From: Gammaproteobacteria bacterium UBA3532
Lineage (GTDB): Bacteria; Pseudomonadota; Gammaproteobacteria; Enterobacterales; UBA3532
DNA length: 13,697 nucleotides
Direction: 5' to 3'
Assembly (NCBI GenBank): GCA_002376965.1
Contig: DFOV01000428.1
Location: 1-13,697 of the forward strand
Positions 11,778-13,697 of the stretch are shown here, one piece after another. Within the stretch, counting starts at the first letter, position 1, and each line of letters opens with the position of its first letter. The notes beneath the pieces are model-generated. The model did no database searches and had not been told where the DNA came from. It saw nothing but the letters and a program-made list of their open reading frames with translations. Made by a program: the position numbers and the translations under genes.

Positions 11778-13697
11778 ATGAGTCAGAACAAACATGCGCT
11801 AAAACTGTTAAATCATCGCTGGGGACTTTGCCTCAATAACAGTATCCAGTGTGCTTTTTTTAACAGTTCGACAGAACATGCATTCCGCAGTCTGATTGAA
11901 AGCTTTGTTAAGACCATTGATGCCAACGTATACCGCTTTGACTTGGTTCAAACGCACTACAACCAGCCATTTTCACCCTACATGGAGGTTATACAGCACC
12001 AGGCCTCAACCCCACAGGCCATGACGGATTTACTTGAACGTGCGGCTATTTATCAACCACATCGCTCGATAATTGAGAGCTATACAATGAAAGGCAAAGC
12101 AGAACGTCGAGAGCCATTGATTCTTGACGAGCTGGACTACGAGCAGTTTGAAATGCAGGCCAGTATTTTGAGTTTGTTGGGACAAGCTTCGCAAGAGCGC
12201 CCTATCGTGATAGCAATCAGTCATGCTCATTATTCAACCACGACGGCGCTTAAGCTGTTAACCAGCATTCGGGAGCATCTGGTAAATGGAAAGCTACTGC
12301 TTTGCCTGTGCTTTGACAGCCAGCACCATTTCGTCAATGAATCGGATGAACAGGCCTGGGAGGGCTTTATAAGTTACGCCCACGAATCGTATTCGGTGAC
12401 AGAGCTTCCAGATATCGAAAGTTTTAGCCACGATCGCTGGCCTACACAGCAAATATCTCAGAGCCTGGCCTTAGATGCATTAAGCGAGGTGGGTCGCAAT
12501 AACCTGGAATTTTTATGTCTTGATGAAAGCCTGCAAGCCGTACAAAAAACCCTTGAAAACCTGGACTCTCCGTCCCTAAACAGCCTGGATAGCAATAATA
12601 TTGATTTGTACATCACGCTTGGTCGCGCCTTTCTATTGCTTAATCGTGCCGATGAAGCACTTGAGTATTTCGACTTATTACTCGAACACGCTCAAATCAG
12701 TGATGACAACAACAAAATTGCTAAATCGTGCCTCCTCATCACTTGGGGACATATTCGCAAATATGACCTGACCACTGCCGAACACTTTGCCAATCAAGCC
12801 GTGAAGTTTGCTAAACAAACCGATGATAAAATGCTTCAGGCTATTTGTTTCTTTGCGCTTTATTATGTCTATGATCGCTCCACTCAACCCATGGAACGTG
12901 AAAAATTCACCCGCCTCATCGAGCGGTTAGACAATTTGCAGTTTCAAAATCATCTGGCTTTTTGCTATCGCAATTATTACGTCATATTACGTTATGACGA
13001 GGATCTGGATGTTAAGCTGGTTATCGACTATTGCAATCGAGCCATCAACATTAACAAAGCGATTGGGAACAGAGCAGGTGTCGCAGCGGCATACCAATCC
13101 AAAGGCATCATCTACTCCTACCAACATGCCTATCACAAAACGTTGCGTTGCCTTAAAGTCAGTGAGCAGATCCGAACTGGCTTAAAAAATCCACTGGATA
13201 TCATCCGCATCCGCAACGGAATTGGCTATTTCTACAACCTGATAGAAGATTATCCAAGCGCCCAACGCTACTTCAACAGCGCTTTTAGCATTTTGCGTAA
13301 GATTAAAGATTATGGTGAAGTTGCAGTAACACTCTATAACTTTTCCTGGTTGTACTACTGTGCCCACCATTTCGAAAAGGCCATCACGGTTATAGAAAAA
13401 CTGTTGAAACTGATGCGGATATTGAAAATCCATTACATCCCATTTCGAAACCTCTACGACATATACACGCTCAAAGGCCTATGCCATATTAAACAAGGAG
13501 AGATTTTACGGGCGCAACAATGTGTCGAGCGTATAAACCAGTTGGATATTGAGCCATCTCGCACCTGTAAGTTCTTGTATGCGGGGTTTCAGGCGCTGCT
13601 ATGCGCAGCCCAGGGCGATCCATACCGGGCCGAGATGTACTTTACTAAAGCTCCCGCCTTATTAGGCAAAGTGCTCGATATCGATGTGAGAATGCTT
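11778..13697 (+). CDS. Large TPR protein with degenerate STAND/AAA-like N-terminus (3' end outside window)
   Basis: The frame is open from ATG 11778 to the window edge (640 codons, no stop). An in-frame TGA at 11763 leaves this ATG as the first start, but its ribosome site is weak (GAGAG, 11764-11768). Residues about 13-240 follow the layout of an AAA_16/STAND ATPase: NQPFSPYMEVIQ (66-77) resembles the segment after the P-loop helix, and RPIVIAISHAHYSTTTALKLL (from 141) lines up with the Walker B region hhhhDDhHWaDxxTLxLL. No GxxxxGK[ST] is present and the Walker B acids are Ser-His, so ATP hydrolysis looks lost. From about 276 on, helical repeats of TPR type follow (LGRAFLLLNRADEALEYFDLLL and several more to about 620). 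No signal peptide. The missing C-terminus could be a LuxR HTH, GGDEF or kinase domain; it cannot be told here. The ATPase-derived reading is inference. Confidence 0.7.
   Translation, partial: MSQNKHALKLLNHRWGLCLNNSIQCAFFNSSTEHAFRSLIESFVKTIDANVYRFDLVQTHYNQPFSPYMEVIQHQASTPQAMTDLLERAAIYQPHRSIIESYTMKGKAERREPLILDELDYEQFEMQASILSLLGQASQERPIVIAISHAHYSTTTALKLLTSIREHLVNGKLLLCLCFDSQHHFVNESDEQAWEGFISYAHESYSVTELPDIESFSHDRWPTQQISQSLALDALSEVGRNNLEFLCLDESLQAVQKTLENLDSPSLNSLDSNNIDLYITLGRAFLLLNRADEALEYFDLLLEHAQISDDNNKIAKSCLLITWGHIRKYDLTTAEHFANQAVKFAKQTDDKMLQAICFFALYYVYDRSTQPMEREKFTRLIERLDNLQFQNHLAFCYRNYYVILRYDEDLDVKLVIDYCNRAININKAIGNRAGVAAAYQSKGIIYSYQHAYHKTLRCLKVSEQIRTGLKNPLDIIRIRNGIGYFYNLIEDYPSAQRYFNSAFSILRKIKDYGEVAVTLYNFSWLYYCAHHFEKAITVIEKLLKLMRILKIHYIPFRNLYDIYTLKGLCHIKQGEILRAQQCVERINQLDIEPSRTCKFLYAGFQALLCAAQGDPYRAEMYFTKAPALLGKVLDIDVRML

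Noticed and set aside
11529..11795. 88-codon minus-strand frame with several Cys residues between IS4 and the TPR gene
   Set aside because: The Cys spacing does not form a clean zinc ribbon, it overlaps the IS end and the start of the TPR gene, and I recognise no family.
1..13697. CRISPR array, tRNA or rRNA genes, prophage attachment sites
   Set aside because: No regularly spaced direct repeats, no cloverleaf-like sequence and no rRNA motif were seen on reading both strands.

Overview
The window looks like chromosome from a marine or aquatic gammaproteobacterium. The grounds are a Gac/Csr-type regulatory RNA with a GacA operator, a YheT-type hydrolase, a large secreted polysaccharide-related PQQ dehydrogenase built of PKD, LamG and starch-binding modules, and a type III secretion (T3SS) export protein. 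Base composition and Shine-Dalgarno sites are ordinary for such a genome. I cannot name the genus.

Layout, left to right. 1-1058: a DHH/DHHA1 phosphoesterase gene. 1059-1566: no protein gene, but a strong CsrB/RsmZ-class sRNA locus. It has a 26-bp perfect palindrome containing TGTAAG-N6-CTTACA (GacA upstream activating site), an RNA body with 23 GGA triplets in about 250 nt, and a strong intrinsic terminator. 1608-3406 (minus): a two-gene operon of a nucleotidyltransferase-fold protein (TTG start) and a YheT-like alpha/beta hydrolase, 2 bp apart. 3407-3759: intergenic region with a 16-bp palindrome. 3760-8523: a 1587-aa secreted multidomain PQQ sugar dehydrogenase ending in a CBM20 starch-binding domain, followed by a terminator shared with a convergent small zinc-ribbon gene (8606-8914, minus). 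9059-10201: a SctU/YscU-family export apparatus gene standing alone. 10212-11532: an IS4-family insertion sequence whose transposase is broken by a -1 frameshift. 11778-13697: the first 640 codons of a large TPR protein whose N-terminus looks like a STAND/AAA-type ATPase that has lost its nucleotide-binding motifs.

How the genes relate. The GacA site and sRNA form one regulatory unit: GacA activates transcription, and the RNA sequesters CsrA/RsmA through its GGA motifs. The dehydrogenase is an independent secreted carbohydrate-oxidation module. The sctU gene has no T3SS neighbours here, and the IS lies 10 bp after its stop codon, so the surroundings may have been rearranged. The most notable item is the sRNA with its operator, which protein-only annotation would miss. 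Second is the architecture of the dehydrogenase.
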